Shown here in pieces: positions 7,961 through 15,963 of a DNA stretch of 64,000 bases. The stretch covers positions 248,001-312,000 of the forward strand of contig JAEWIS010000038.1 in NCBI GenBank assembly GCA_023386955.1, given 5' to 3'. The notes under the pieces are model-generated. The model was not told the DNA's origin. It was given only the letters and a program-made list of their open reading frames with translations, and did not search any database. Both the position numbers and the translations under genes were made by a program. The DNA is from Bacillota bacterium. Its GTDB lineage: Bacteria > Bacillota > Bacilli > Paenibacillales > NBRC-103111. The stretch's first letter is position 1, and every line of letters starts with the position of its first letter.

Positions 7961-9082
7961 TTATTTGCATTCCACGTTCAGCTTGTCCTCCTCCGGCAGC
8001 CAGGTGCCCTGAATCACGCTTTTGCCCAAAGCGGATACCTGAATCACCGCTGCACCTCCATCATTCGCCCCGATCCTCAACAGACCCAGATGCATCAGCA
8101 TGGGAAGTACGCGGGATTCCAGAATGTCCCGTGGGGTGTCATAATAATAGGGCTTGATCAGCGGGCAAAGCACCTGCGCCGCCGATTCCGCCGTTACCCA
8201 CCGTTCAACCAGTCTGGAGAGCCAATGGGTCAGCGCTTGGAGATTAGGCACAGGCTCGCGGTAAAGACGGAGCCAGAAGGTGTAGAGCTCCTTCACTGTC
8301 GGCCGGACGCCTGACTCTGCCAACTTCCGTCCTGAGGGGGTCAGTCTTACCTCCGTTCCCTCTTCCTGCAGAAGTCCGTGATAGAAGCAATAGTCATAGA
8401 TGAACGAAAACCGGATGGGATATTCCCGGTACCGTCTTCCGTAGCCGAAGCGCCATGCGGTTTTGGCCACCGGCTCCTCCTGGACGGACAACTGGCCGAT
8501 GAGCTGCTGCACCTGTTTTTTGTAGAGAAACCCCTCCGCATTAACCGGCAAAGCGGACTGCAGCAGCACCTTCAGGAGCATGTAGACATCCTCTGCCAAC
8601 CGGTTCTGCTCGTCCCGGTATACCCGGGGAGTCGTGTCCAGGTATTCCAGCTTCCGGCCGTAATGCCTCTCCAGCGCTTCTGTGAACCGCCGCTTCAGAT
8701 CGTCGGGCACCTGGAACAGGTATTGGGACTCCCGGGAATAGCCGTTAAAAAGCCAGCCATGCTGCTTAAACCGGGTGACCAGCTCCCGCGGATTCCACTC
8801 TACTCCCTCCTTTTCTTCTGGCCGGGAGTTGTTGGCGCGGGCCATAAGATCCTCCAAGCTGAAAGCCTTCCGTTCTTCAAACAATAGCGAATTGAGAAAT
8901 TGGATGTCCGCCTTCTCCATCCCGGCTACCATTTCATCCAGCACACGCTGCCGCCCCACTGTGGACAAAATCGACTGAATGAGCTCGTTTTTGGAATGGG
9001 TGCTGCATTGGCAGTTATAATTCCGGGCGATGCGGCCCAGCTCTTGAATATCGGTGTAATTCAGCATCTCTGCCAAGTTCAT
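7961..9082 (-). CDS. Unknown protein with possible winged-helix segments
   Basis: I do not recognise this 373-residue protein. The ATG at 9082 has a strong ribosome site (GGAGGGG, 5 nt away), and the longer frame upstream runs through a terminator and is unlikely to be coding. The protein is soluble, rich in helices and charged residues. The C-terminal part (QVSALGKSVIQGTWLPEE) and the segment VRLTPSGRKLAESG look like winged-helix wings, reminiscent of the N-terminal domain of XPB-type helicases, but no helicase motifs are present. It lies just after the anti-sigma gene, separated by a terminator. Confidence 0.75.
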   Translation of the reverse strand: MNLAEMLNYTDIQELGRIARNYNCQCSTHSKNELIQSILSTVGRQRVLDEMVAGMEKADIQFLNSLLFEERKAFSLEDLMARANNSRPEEKEGVEWNPRELVTRFKQHGWLFNGYSRESQYLFQVPDDLKRRFTEALERHYGRKLEYLDTTPRVYRDEQNRLAEDVYMLLKVLLQSALPVNAEGFLYKKQVQQLIGQLSVQEEPVAKTAWRFGYGRRYREYPIRFSFIYDYCFYHGLLQEEGTEVRLTPSGRKLAESGVRPTVKELYTFWLRLYREPVPNLQALTHWLSRLVERWVTAESAAQVLCPLIKPYYYDTPRDILESRVLPMLMHLGLLRIGANDGGAAVIQVSALGKSVIQGTWLPEEDKLNVECK

Positions 9083-9164
9083 GGGTTCCCCTCCAAAGGA
9101 CCAACATTTATTACCATTATGGAACGATCCGGCAGGTTGTATACGCGGTGGAAATGCCGGCAGC

Positions 9165-9203
9165 AAAAAAAGCCCCCTCTTGCAGGCCCGCAAGGGAGAG
9201 CTT
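9165..9203 (-). terminator. Terminator after the sigma/anti-sigma operon
   Basis: The minus strand forms a 13-bp stem with one mismatch (AGCTCTCCCTTGC with GCAAGAGGGGGCT, loop GGGCCT) followed by seven Ts. Confidence 0.85.
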
Positions 9204-9273
9204 TTCAGACAGGGACGAATCCCGTTTTGAATATATGTGGCTGTAGAGCTGATTCCGGTGTGGCATCCCGCCG

Positions 9274-9894
9274 TTACGTACGTGTGCGTGAGAGCCAATT
9301 CATAATCAGCAGAGTTGAGATTAATCCCAGGATGGACAGCGACAGCATATAGTCAGGCATACTCCGCAGCGGCCCGATCTTCACAGGATCAATAATCGTG
9401 GGGCTGACACTGGCCATGGCTGTGTTCGGCATGGAGTGAACGTTCAACGAATCCGCGGGGTTAATGGTGGCTTTGGCAGCCTGGTTAATTCCGTAATCCT
9501 TGGTAGGGACAGGCTCCGCAGAATGCTGGGTATTATAAGCCGTATGCAGAAAGCTGACCAGGAACAAAGCTACGAAGAAGGCAGCCATGATCGTCAGCTT
9601 GCGCCTAAGAGCAAAGGAAATTGAGTAGATTCTGTTGGAGATGGGGGTGCGCCAGGCCTCCTGCTGGTAGATCCGCTTCATCACCTGATCCGTTACCATC
9701 GGGGCGCTGTAAAGGACAGGTTCGGTTTCCTCCTGGGACAGCCGGATCAAATCGGCGCTTTCTTCCCAGATACGGAATTCTTCCCAGCAGGATTCACACT
9801 GCCGGATATGCTCATCCACGGCAATGCGGTCCTCGTCTCCCTCTGGCAGGTCAAAGTAAATCCCCAGCCGTTCTTGAATATCTTCGCATTTCAT
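9274..9894 (-). CDS. Zinc-finger (zf-HC2) anti-sigma factor
   Basis: The 206-residue protein starts with a zinc-binding anti-sigma domain: His and two Cys in the H-x3-C-x2-C motif HIRQCESC (residues about 30-37). A membrane helix follows at about 105-127 (LTIMAAFFVALFLVSFLH) and a second hydrophobic segment lies near the C terminus (LSLSILGLISTLLIMNWL). Its ATG overlaps the stop of the sigma-factor gene by 4 nt, the usual arrangement for a cognate pair. It probably holds the sigma factor at the membrane until an envelope or redox signal releases it. Confidence 0.87.
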   Translation of the reverse strand: MKCEDIQERLGIYFDLPEGDEDRIAVDEHIRQCESCWEEFRIWEESADLIRLSQEETEPVLYSAPMVTDQVMKRIYQQEAWRTPISNRIYSISFALRRKLTIMAAFFVALFLVSFLHTAYNTQHSAEPVPTKDYGINQAAKATINPADSLNVHSMPNTAMASVSPTIIDPVKIGPLRSMPDYMLSLSILGLISTLLIMNWLSRTRT

Positions 9895-10484
9895 CGTTGA
9901 TTCATCCCCTCAACCTCTTCAAAGATCGGATCCGAAAAGTATGGCTCCAGTTGAAGCTTCACACTGGCCCTGGCGCGGAAAAGCAGCGACTTCACGGCAC
10001 TGACCGTCTGGCCCAGGATATTGGCGATCTCCTGGTAATCCATCTGCTCATATTCCCTGAGGATCAGCGCAGAACGCTGCTTCTCCGGCAGATTGTTGAT
10101 GGCCTCCCGGACCATGCTTACCTTCTCGTTCTTGAGCATGCTCTGCTCGGGCATAGAGTCCAGCGGAGCGCGGGGCACATGGCCCGACTCATCCAGGGAC
10201 ACCCGGACAAACTTCTGTTTCCGGAGCTCGCTTAACACCGTATTGCGGGCAATGGTGTACAGCCAGGTGGAAAAGGAGGCGTCCACCTCCCGGAAGGTCT
10301 GCAGACTGCGGTAAGCTTTATAAAAGGTCTCCTGGCACAAATCATCTGCCATGATTTCCATGTGGGCGCTTTTCAACATGTGGAATACGAAGGCGAGTAT
10401 CTTCCGCTCGTAACGACGCATCAGTTCAGCATACAGTTCCACATTGCCGTCTTTAATTTCTCGGATTAACTGGGAATCGGTCAT
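9891..10484 (-). CDS. ECF-type RNA polymerase sigma factor
   Basis: The 197-residue protein has sigma region 2 (residues about 20-90, with DDLCQETFYKAYRSLQTF and FSTWLYTIARN) and region 4 (LPEKQRSALILREYEQMDYQEIANILGQ, then SAVKSLLFRAR), with no region 1 or 3, as in group-4 sigma factors. The ATG at 10484 follows AGGAGGG by 9 nt; an upstream in-frame extension of 17 codons is unlikely. The anti-sigma gene overlaps its end. It resembles the SigW/YlaC-like branch, but I cannot assign an orthologue from sequence alone. Confidence 0.9.
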   Translation of the reverse strand: MTDSQLIREIKDGNVELYAELMRRYERKILAFVFHMLKSAHMEIMADDLCQETFYKAYRSLQTFREVDASFSTWLYTIARNTVLSELRKQKFVRVSLDESGHVPRAPLDSMPEQSMLKNEKVSMVREAINNLPEKQRSALILREYEQMDYQEIANILGQTVSAVKSLLFRARASVKLQLEPYFSDPIFEEVEGMNQR

Positions 10485-10539
10485 TACAAGCAACCCTCCT
10501 TGCTTGCATCCGCCCCAGGTTTTGGCTTCACACATAAAT

Positions 10540-10561
10540 ACCCCTGGCGCGGAAAAAAGTT
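10540..10561 (-). promoter_or_regulatory. Possible ECF (autoregulatory) promoter of the sigma gene
   Basis: About 55 bp upstream of the sigma-factor ATG the minus strand reads GCAACTTTTTT, and 16 nt after the AAC it reads GGTATTT. This resembles the AAC...CGT layout of ECF promoters, with one mismatch in the -10. ECF operons are often autoregulated. Confidence 0.35.
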
Positions 10562-10693
10562 GCGCGATCTTCTATAAAAACCTTTATCTATGTAAGGTAT
10601 GGACGAATTTTTGGAAACATGACATCTGAAAAGGTATGCGCTGCATAACCTTGCAACAATAATTCTAGATGAGGGGTCAAAACTCCTGCTAGC

Positions 10694-10702
10694 TTCGACA
10701 AA
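10694..10702 (-). promoter_or_regulatory. Possible Spo0A box
   Basis: The minus strand reads TTTGTCGAA, a full match to the Spo0A-box consensus TTTGTCRAA, about 210 bp upstream of the sigma-factor gene. A single short box can occur by chance. Confidence 0.3.
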
Positions 10703-10756
10703 AAAGTACATGCCACACAAAACTCCCTCAATTTGGAAAAGAAATGCCTTACAATA

Positions 10757-10784
10757 GCTCTCTATTTATACGTAAGCAGAGAGC
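10757..10784. repeat. Intergenic hairpin
   Basis: A perfect 7-bp stem (GCTCTCT/AGAGAGC) with a 14-nt loop lies between the candidate small RNA and the sigma-factor gene. No U-tract follows. I see no gene in the rest of 10485-11078 beyond the sites listed. Confidence 0.4.
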
Positions 10785-10865
10785 ATTAGGGTGCAATCCC
10801 GGAATATTTTCGGAATTAAATTCGGCGGAAGTTTCCCTGTAAGGGTTCCATACCCGTCTTTGGCC

Positions 10866-10894
10866 AAAAAAAAACCGCCGTTCACACGGCGGGT
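10866..10894 (-). terminator. Terminator of the candidate small RNA
   Basis: Stem CCGCCG/CGGCGG with loop TGTGAA, extended by A-U pairs, followed on the minus strand by nine Ts. Confidence 0.85.
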
Positions 10895-10938
10895 GCACAT
10901 TGTGCAATTCGGATAGGAGTGGAGAGAAACCATACTGT
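10866..10938 (-). ncRNA. Candidate small RNA of about 73 nt
   Basis: A transcript is predicted from a perfect consensus promoter (listed separately) to a strong terminator. It starts with an unstructured pyrimidine-rich stretch containing TTTCTCTCCACTCC, followed by a small hairpin (TGCAC-AAT-GTGCA) and the terminator stem CCGCCG/CGGCGG with nine Us. The only reading frame starts at an ATG without a ribosome site and runs through the terminator, so it is probably not coding. The C/U-rich stretch is complementary to Shine-Dalgarno-like sequences, which suggests a trans-acting regulator. It could instead be an attenuated leader of the sigma-factor gene, about 380 bp downstream. Confidence 0.6.
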
Positions 10939-10944
10939 ACTTTT

Positions 10945-10973
10945 ATTATATGTATCCGTTTTCAATCTGTCAA
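10945..10973 (-). promoter_or_regulatory. Consensus sigma-A promoter of the candidate small RNA
   Basis: The minus strand has TTGACA at 10973-10968, a 17-nt spacer and TATAAT at 10950-10945, a full 12/12 match to the sigma-A consensus. Transcription should begin near 10938. It lies about 60 bp after the terminator of the hisC-tyrA unit, so it is an independent promoter. Confidence 0.85.
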
Positions 10974-11033
10974 CCCTTTTTTGAAAACGATTCCTTTTTT
11001 AGTTGGTTGCATTATCGCCACCCATCCGCCAGG

Positions 11034-11070
11034 AAAAAAGCTCCTTCGAAAGAGACATCCGAAGGAGCTT
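11034..11070 (-). terminator. Terminator of the hisC-tyrA unit
   Basis: A perfect 11-bp stem (AAGCTCCTTCG/CGAAGGAGCTT) with an 11-nt loop is followed on the minus strand by a run of Ts, 9 bp after the tyrA stop. Confidence 0.9.
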
Positions 11071-11078
11071 CCCATGGG

Positions 11079-12167
11079 TTACATGTGTATCGGGTAATGG
11101 GTTTTCAGCAGTTCCACGGCACGGTCCTGATCCGCCTGGTTGCGGAAGCTCAGCCGCAGGATACCCGGCACATCAGCACGGCTTTCAATAATTTGGATAT
11201 TGCTCAGATTGACCCGCTGATCGCCCAAGATGGAGGCGATATGCCCGATAATGCCCGGATGGTCGGGAACATCCACGTATACGTCATACAGCGACGTCAG
11301 CACACCCTTGCGGCGCTCCGGCAGACGGCTGCGGAATTCCCTGGCTGAGCCGAAGGCATTCTCGATTCCGTCGCCATCCTCATATTCCAGCATCTGCGCG
11401 AAGCGGTCCATTTCCAGACCCCAGTCCTTCAACAGACGCAGCACCACCCGTCTGTTGTTCAACAGAATGTCCCGCCAGATGCCCGGTTCACTGGAGGCAA
11501 TCCGGGTAATATCCCGGAAGCCGCCCGCGGCGAGCGACTCATACAGGGAGTCCTCCCGGTTATAACCGGCGATCTGGTTCACCAGCGCCACTGCAATAAT
11601 GTGGGGCAAATGGCTGATAGCCCCTACAATATCGTCATGCTGCCGTGCATCCACCCGAACAATCTGCGCCTTGGTCAACCGGAGAAGCTCCTCCAGGCGG
11701 CCATAAATTTCCTCCGGCACTTGCTCCGAGGGAGTCAGCACGTAGAAGGCGTTTTCGTAGAGATGGGACGAAGCCGCCTCCACCCCGGAGCGCTCCGAAC
11801 CGGCCATAGGATGGCCACCGATAAACCAGGCGCCTTTCCAATCCAGGCGCGAGGCAGTTTCCGCTACCGAACCTTTTGTGCTGCCTACATCGGTGATGAT
11901 GCAACCGGGTTTCAGATCGAAGGTTTGGAGCTCCAAGAGGTATTCCTCCAGATTGCCCACGGGCACACACAGGAAGATAAAATCTGCCCCCTCCGCCGCC
12001 TCCCGCATGGAGGTGGTTGCGGAATCCACCACCTCCCGCTTCAGATACTTATCCACGGATGCTTGGCTCCGGGAATGGCCGACAACATGGAGACCCGGTT
12101 TGCCCTTGAAGCATAAAGCCAAAGAGCCGCCCATCAAGCCTACGCCGAAAATCGTGATTTTGGTCAT
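11079..12167 (-). CDS. tyrA: Prephenate dehydrogenase
   Basis: Oxidative decarboxylation of prephenate to 4-hydroxyphenylpyruvate, the committed step of tyrosine synthesis. The 362-residue product has the NAD loop FGVGLMGGSLA (residues about 5-15), the motif GGHPMAGSERSG (about 117-128) and a C-terminal ACT domain (about 293-362) of the kind that binds tyrosine for feedback control. Its ATG overlaps the hisC stop by 4 nt. In B. subtilis aroE (EPSP synthase) follows tyrA; here a terminator follows instead. Confidence 0.96.
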   Translation of the reverse strand: MTKITIFGVGLMGGSLALCFKGKPGLHVVGHSRSQASVDKYLKREVVDSATTSMREAAEGADFIFLCVPVGNLEEYLLELQTFDLKPGCIITDVGSTKGSVAETASRLDWKGAWFIGGHPMAGSERSGVEAASSHLYENAFYVLTPSEQVPEEIYGRLEELLRLTKAQIVRVDARQHDDIVGAISHLPHIIAVALVNQIAGYNREDSLYESLAAGGFRDITRIASSEPGIWRDILLNNRRVVLRLLKDWGLEMDRFAQMLEYEDGDGIENAFGSAREFRSRLPERRKGVLTSLYDVYVDVPDHPGIIGHIASILGDQRVNLSNIQIIESRADVPGILRLSFRNQADQDRAVELLKTHYPIHM

Positions 12168-13273
12168 GGAGCCGCCTCCAATTCCGGAACTTCCGCCAAT
12201 GTCTCTACCAATGCTGCAATAAAACCCTCGTTCTGTTGGCGGCTTCCTACGGTCACACGGATCATAGTGGGGAAGTCCAGCTTGTGTCCGCCGCGGATGA
12301 TGTAACCTTTTCTCAGAAGTGAATCAAATACGTCGCCCGCAGGCCGGTTCAGCTCCACCATAATGAAATTGCCGTACGCAGGCAGCCAGGTCAGCCCCAA
12401 CCGGTCAAACTCAGCCGTCAGATACTCCAGCCCCTCCCTGTTCCGTTCCTTGCACGCCTCTACAAAAGCCTGATCGGCCAATGCGGCTTTGGCGGCCACC
12501 TGGGCGAAACGAGTGGTATTGAAGGGCTCCCGCACCAGATTGATAGTCCGGATCACTTCGGGACGGCCGATGCCGTAGCCGATCCGCATGGAGGCCAAGC
12601 CGTAGATCTTGGAAAAGGTCCGGAGCAGGATCACATTGGCATGCTCCTCCAGCAGCTTCAAACCATCGTGATAATCCGGGCTGGTGACATATTCGGCATA
12701 GGCTTCATCCAGCACCACCAGGGCGGTGGAGGGCACCTTTTCCATGAACACCTTCAGCTCCCGGTGGGTTACCATGGTGCCTGTGGGATTATTGGGATTG
12801 CAGATCCAGATCAGCTTGGTCTTAGGGGTTACCTTGGCCAGCATGGCGTCCAGATCATAGGTGTTGTTCTTCAACGGAACCTCGTGAATGACGGCATTCT
12901 CAATCTCAGCGTTATGCTTGTATTGCCCAAAGGTATGAGTGGACATCACGGTTTCGTCACCCGGCACCAGGTAGGCCCTGGCAAGCATGAGGATCACTTC
13001 ATCGGAGCCCGCCCCGAAAATAATCTGATCGGTCCCTACTCCCCAGAAGGCAGCCACCGCCTCCGTCAGCTCAACAGCGCCTCCGTCGGGATAGAGGCTC
13101 ATATGCTCCATTTCACGGATAAGTGCATCCTTAACGGCAGGAGACGAGCCAAAGGGATTTTCATTAGAGGCCAGCTTGGTCACCTCGGTTAATCCCAGCT
13201 CCCGTTTCACTTCTTCTATAGGCTTGCCGGGCTGGTAAACCGGCAAATGGACAATATTCGGCTTTGGCTGCAT
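12164..13273 (-). CDS. hisC: Histidinol-phosphate/aromatic aminotransferase
   Basis: PLP-dependent class I/II aminotransferase of 369 residues. It transaminates histidinol phosphate and, in Bacilli where it sits in the aromatic cluster, also the phenylalanine and tyrosine keto acids. Visible motifs are the N-terminal LASNENPFGSSP, ICNPNNPTG and the PLP-lysine region RTFSKIYGLASMRIGYG. It overlaps tyrA. Unlike B. subtilis, where it directly follows trpA, it is separated from trpA by 684 bp that hold a terminator, repeats and a possible promoter. Confidence 0.94.
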   Translation of the reverse strand: MQPKPNIVHLPVYQPGKPIEEVKRELGLTEVTKLASNENPFGSSPAVKDALIREMEHMSLYPDGGAVELTEAVAAFWGVGTDQIIFGAGSDEVILMLARAYLVPGDETVMSTHTFGQYKHNAEIENAVIHEVPLKNNTYDLDAMLAKVTPKTKLIWICNPNNPTGTMVTHRELKVFMEKVPSTALVVLDEAYAEYVTSPDYHDGLKLLEEHANVILLRTFSKIYGLASMRIGYGIGRPEVIRTINLVREPFNTTRFAQVAAKAALADQAFVEACKERNREGLEYLTAEFDRLGLTWLPAYGNFIMVELNRPAGDVFDSLLRKGYIIRGGHKLDFPTMIRVTVGSRQQNEGFIAALVETLAEVPELEAAP

Positions 13274-13600
13274 GGTTGTTCAACACCCCGTCTTTTTTTG
13301 ATCTGTATGCTTTTTGGGGAAGTCCGCCAAGCGGATCAGCTGTGAGCTTTCACCATCCGGGGCACATCCCATATATGCGGAAAGGCTTGTGACAGAAGGA
13401 GCCTTTTCGCGCTTTAAAGCAGGTATGCCTCTAATTGTCGCACAAGGCATGCCGGAATGTAAATAGAAAATGTAAAGGAGGGCCACTGAACCGTAGACGA
13501 TTTATACGGAAGCCTGCACCTTTATTGGGCTCCAAACAGAGTTTGCGGCAATGAGTTTGGATCAGGTTGGCGAACTGGAGAGGGACACACACGTGGGAAC
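13274..13600 (-). promoter_or_regulatory. Long upstream region of hisC with a possible promoter
   Basis: No convincing gene lies here. The minus strand has TTTACA, an 18-nt spacer and GACAAT near 13430-13460, a moderate sigma-A match that would give a leader of about 150 nt. The leader can fold (for example AAAGGCT with AGCCTTT) and contains GGATGGTGAAAG, which resembles a T-box stem I loop, but there is no T-box core sequence, so I do not call a riboswitch. Confidence 0.35.
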
Positions 13601-13623
13601 GTTGCTCCCAACCTCTTGGGAAA

Positions 13624-13802
13624 TGCAAAAGTGCAGGTATTTGATAAACAAATCTTCGTTTTTCGGTCTATCCTGCAAAAGTGCAGTTATTTTCGTCAGA
13701 TGGGAGCAAGACTTACTCCGCAGCAGAAAATTGATGCACATTTGCATTTGGAATGCAGGAAGAGGCGGAATTCCGGCAGAATAGATGCACTTTTGCAGCA
13801 TA
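13624..13802. repeat. Cluster of TGCAAAAGTGCA repeats
   Basis: Two direct copies of TGCAAAAGTGCAG followed by G/T-TAT occur at 13624 and 13674, with an inverted copy (TGCACTTTTGCAG) at about 13786 and a degenerate one (TGCACATTTGCA) at about 13735. The whole forms an inverted-repeat cluster of about 180 bp between hisC and trpA, with no coding potential. Confidence 0.6.
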
Positions 13803-13901
13803 AGGGTGGAAAGCTTACGGAGCGGCTCTCACCACCGTTAGCACTGGCACCTCCCCCTTGCACAAGCGCCGTTAGCCGTAACGGCAGCCCCTGTCCTCGG
13901 C

Positions 13902-13940
13902 AAAAACATAACAAGCCCCGGCCTCAACCCGGCCGGAGCT
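13902..13940 (-). terminator. Terminator of the aro-trp operon
   Basis: A 10-bp stem with one G-U pair (AGCTCCGGCC/GGCCGGGGCT, 7-nt loop) lies 18 bp after the trpA stop. The T-tract is broken (TGTTATGTTTTT), so termination may be partial. Confidence 0.7.
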
Positions 13941-13957
13941 CATCATAACGCTATTGT

Positions 13958-14764
13958 TTAACCCTTCAGCTCCCGAACAAACTCCCGGATGCGGCCAAGC
14001 CCCTGCTCCCGCGTACCGGCCTCTGCCAGCAGCGACTCCGCTTCACCAACCGTCCGCACAATGGCGCTGCCGACCACCACACCGTCGCATACCTTGCCGA
14101 AGCGCTCCACCTGCTCTCGGCTGGAAATACCGAAGCCCACCGCCACCGGCAGATCCGTGGACCGCTTCACATCGGAGATAAACTCCTCCACCCCGCCGAA
14201 GAATTGCGTCCTGGTCCCGGTTACGCCCAAGGAGGAGACACAATAGATGAAGCCTTGGGCTGTTTCCGTAATCCGCTTAATCCGCTCCTTGGAGGTTGGC
14301 GCCACCAAGGGGATCAGATGGACGCCGTGGGCCTCGCAAAGCCCCCGTACCTCCTCGTTCTCCTCATACGGTAAATCGGGGATGATGGCGCCATGAATGT
14401 CATTTTCCGCCAGCAGCTGGAAGAACCGGTCGAAGCCCAGCTGCATCACGGGATTGTAGTAGGTGAAGATGATAAAAGGCAGGCTGATTCCTTGTTTTCT
14501 GGCCCGACCGGCCACCTGGATACAGTCAACGATGCTGACCTTATGCCGGAGAGCCCGGGAGGAGGAGGCCTGAATAACCGGACCGTCCGCCAGCGGATCG
14601 GAATAAGGAACTCCCAGCTCCACAATATCCGCTCCTGCCCGCTCCAGCTCCCGGAGAATATCCACAGAGGTGTCCAGATCAGGGTCACCTACTGTAATAA
14701 ACGGGATCAGCGTCAGCTTCCCTGCTGCCCGGTTTTGTTGAAACGCCGCATCAATTCCGTTCAT
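13958..14764 (-). CDS. trpA: Tryptophan synthase alpha chain
   Basis: Cleaves indole-3-glycerol phosphate to indole and glyceraldehyde 3-phosphate within the alpha2-beta2 tryptophan synthase complex. The 268-residue TIM barrel has the catalytic region ELGVPYSDPLADGPVIQ (Glu and Asp) and the phosphate site VGFGISSREQ. Its ATG shares one base with the trpB stop (TAATG). It is the last gene of the trp operon. Confidence 0.97.
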   Translation of the reverse strand: MNGIDAAFQQNRAAGKLTLIPFITVGDPDLDTSVDILRELERAGADIVELGVPYSDPLADGPVIQASSSRALRHKVSIVDCIQVAGRARKQGISLPFIIFTYYNPVMQLGFDRFFQLLAENDIHGAIIPDLPYEENEEVRGLCEAHGVHLIPLVAPTSKERIKRITETAQGFIYCVSSLGVTGTRTQFFGGVEEFISDVKRSTDLPVAVGFGISSREQVERFGKVCDGVVVGSAIVRTVGEAESLLAEAGTREQGLGRIREFVRELKG

Positions 14765-15963
14765 TACAAGCCGCCTCCCAGATACTTCATAATCGATTCC
14801 ACGTCCTTATCTCCCCGGCCGGACAGGCTGACGACAATAATTTCATCCTTCTTCATGCTAGGCGCCACCTTCATGGTCTGAGCAATGGCATGGGCGCTCT
14901 CCAGCGCAGGAATCACGCCCTCCAGCCTGCTCAGCAGCTGCAAGGCCTCCAGCGCCTCTGCATCGGTAATCGGCACATATTCGGCTCTGCCCGTATCCTT
15001 CAGATAAGAGTGCTCAGGTCCCACACCCGGATAGTCCAAACCGGCGGATATGGAATGGGCCTCCACCACCTGGCCGAATTCATCCTGCAGAAGATAGCTC
15101 AACGAGCCTTGGAATACCCCGTGGCTGCCCTTGGACATGGTAGCGGCATGTTTGTCGGTATCCACACCCTTGCCTGCGGCCTCTACACCCATCAGCCTGA
15201 CGGATTCATCCTCCACGAAGGGATAGAATATTCCCATGGCGTTGCTGCCGCCCCCTACACACGCGATAACCAGATCGGGAAGACGTCCCTCCATCTCCTG
15301 AATCTGCGCTCTGGCCTCGTCCCCGATCACACGCTGGAAGTCCCGCACCATCATGGGATAAGGATGCGGTCCTACCACACTGCCCAATATGTAGAAGGTA
15401 TCCTCTACATTGCTGACCCAATAGCGCAGCGCTTCATTCCCCGCGTCCTTCAGTGTCCGGGAGCCGGAGGTCACCGGCACTACCTCGGAGCCCAGCAGGT
15501 TCATCCGGAAAACATTCAGCTGCTGGCGCTTAGTGTCCTCTTCTCCCATAAACACCTTGCATTCCATCCCCAGCAAGGCAGCAATGGTAGCGGTAGCCAC
15601 ACCGTGCTGGCCTGCCCCGGTTTCGGCGATGACCTTCTTTTTGCCCATCCGTTTGGCCAAGAGCCCCTGTCCGATGGTGTTGTTGATCTTATGCGCACCG
15701 GTATGGTTCAGATCCTCGCGCTTCAAATAAATTTTCGCACCGCCCAAATGCTCCGTCAGGCGCTCCGCATAATACAAATTGGTGGGGCGTCCGGAATAAT
15801 GCTTCAACAGCCCGTCCAGCTCGGCGATAAACTCCGGGTCCTTGGAGTATTTCTTATATGCCTCCTCCAGCTCAAGGAGGGCGTTCATTAAGGTTTCGGG
15901 GACATACCGTCCTCCGAATTTGCCGAATCGGCCATATTGGTCAGGCACTTGTCCGATACTCAT
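14764..15963 (-). CDS. trpB: Tryptophan synthase beta chain
   Basis: PLP enzyme that joins indole and serine to make tryptophan. The 399-residue product has the PLP-lysine motif [10 protein letters not shown] (about residues 84-93), the phosphate loop GGGSNA (about 236-241) and the N-terminal signature [11 protein letters not shown]. Its ATG overlaps the trpF stop by 4 nt (ATGA), which fits the coupled synthesis of the complex. Confidence 0.97.
   Translation of the reverse strand: MSIGQVPDQYGRFGKFGGRYVPETLMNALLELEEAYKKYSKDPEFIAELDGLLKHYSGRPTNLYYAERLTEHLGGAKIYLKREDLNHTGAHKINNTIGQGLLAKRMGKKKVIAETGAGQHGVATATIAALLGMECKVFMGEEDTKRQQLNVFRMNLLGSEVVPVTSGSRTLKDAGNEALRYWVSNVEDTFYILGSVVGPHPYPMMVRDFQRVIGDEARAQIQEMEGRLPDLVIACVGGGSNAMGIFYPFVEDESVRLMGVEAAGKGVDTDKHAATMSKGSHGVFQGSLSYLLQDEFGQVVEAHSISAGLDYPGVGPEHSYLKDTGRAEYVPITDAEALEALQLLSRLEGVIPALESAHAIAQTMKVAPSMKKDEIIVVSLSGRGDKDVESIMKYLGGGL

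Noticed and set aside
10866..10930. Short coding frame inside the candidate small RNA
   Set aside because: The ATG has no ribosome site and the frame runs through the terminator stem and U-tract.
13274..13380. T-box riboswitch before hisC
   Set aside because: One loop sequence resembles stem I, but the invariant T-box core and the following terminator are absent.
13280..13486. A 68-codon frame upstream of hisC
   Set aside because: It has no convincing ribosome site, its composition is not protein-like, and it spans the possible hisC promoter and leader.
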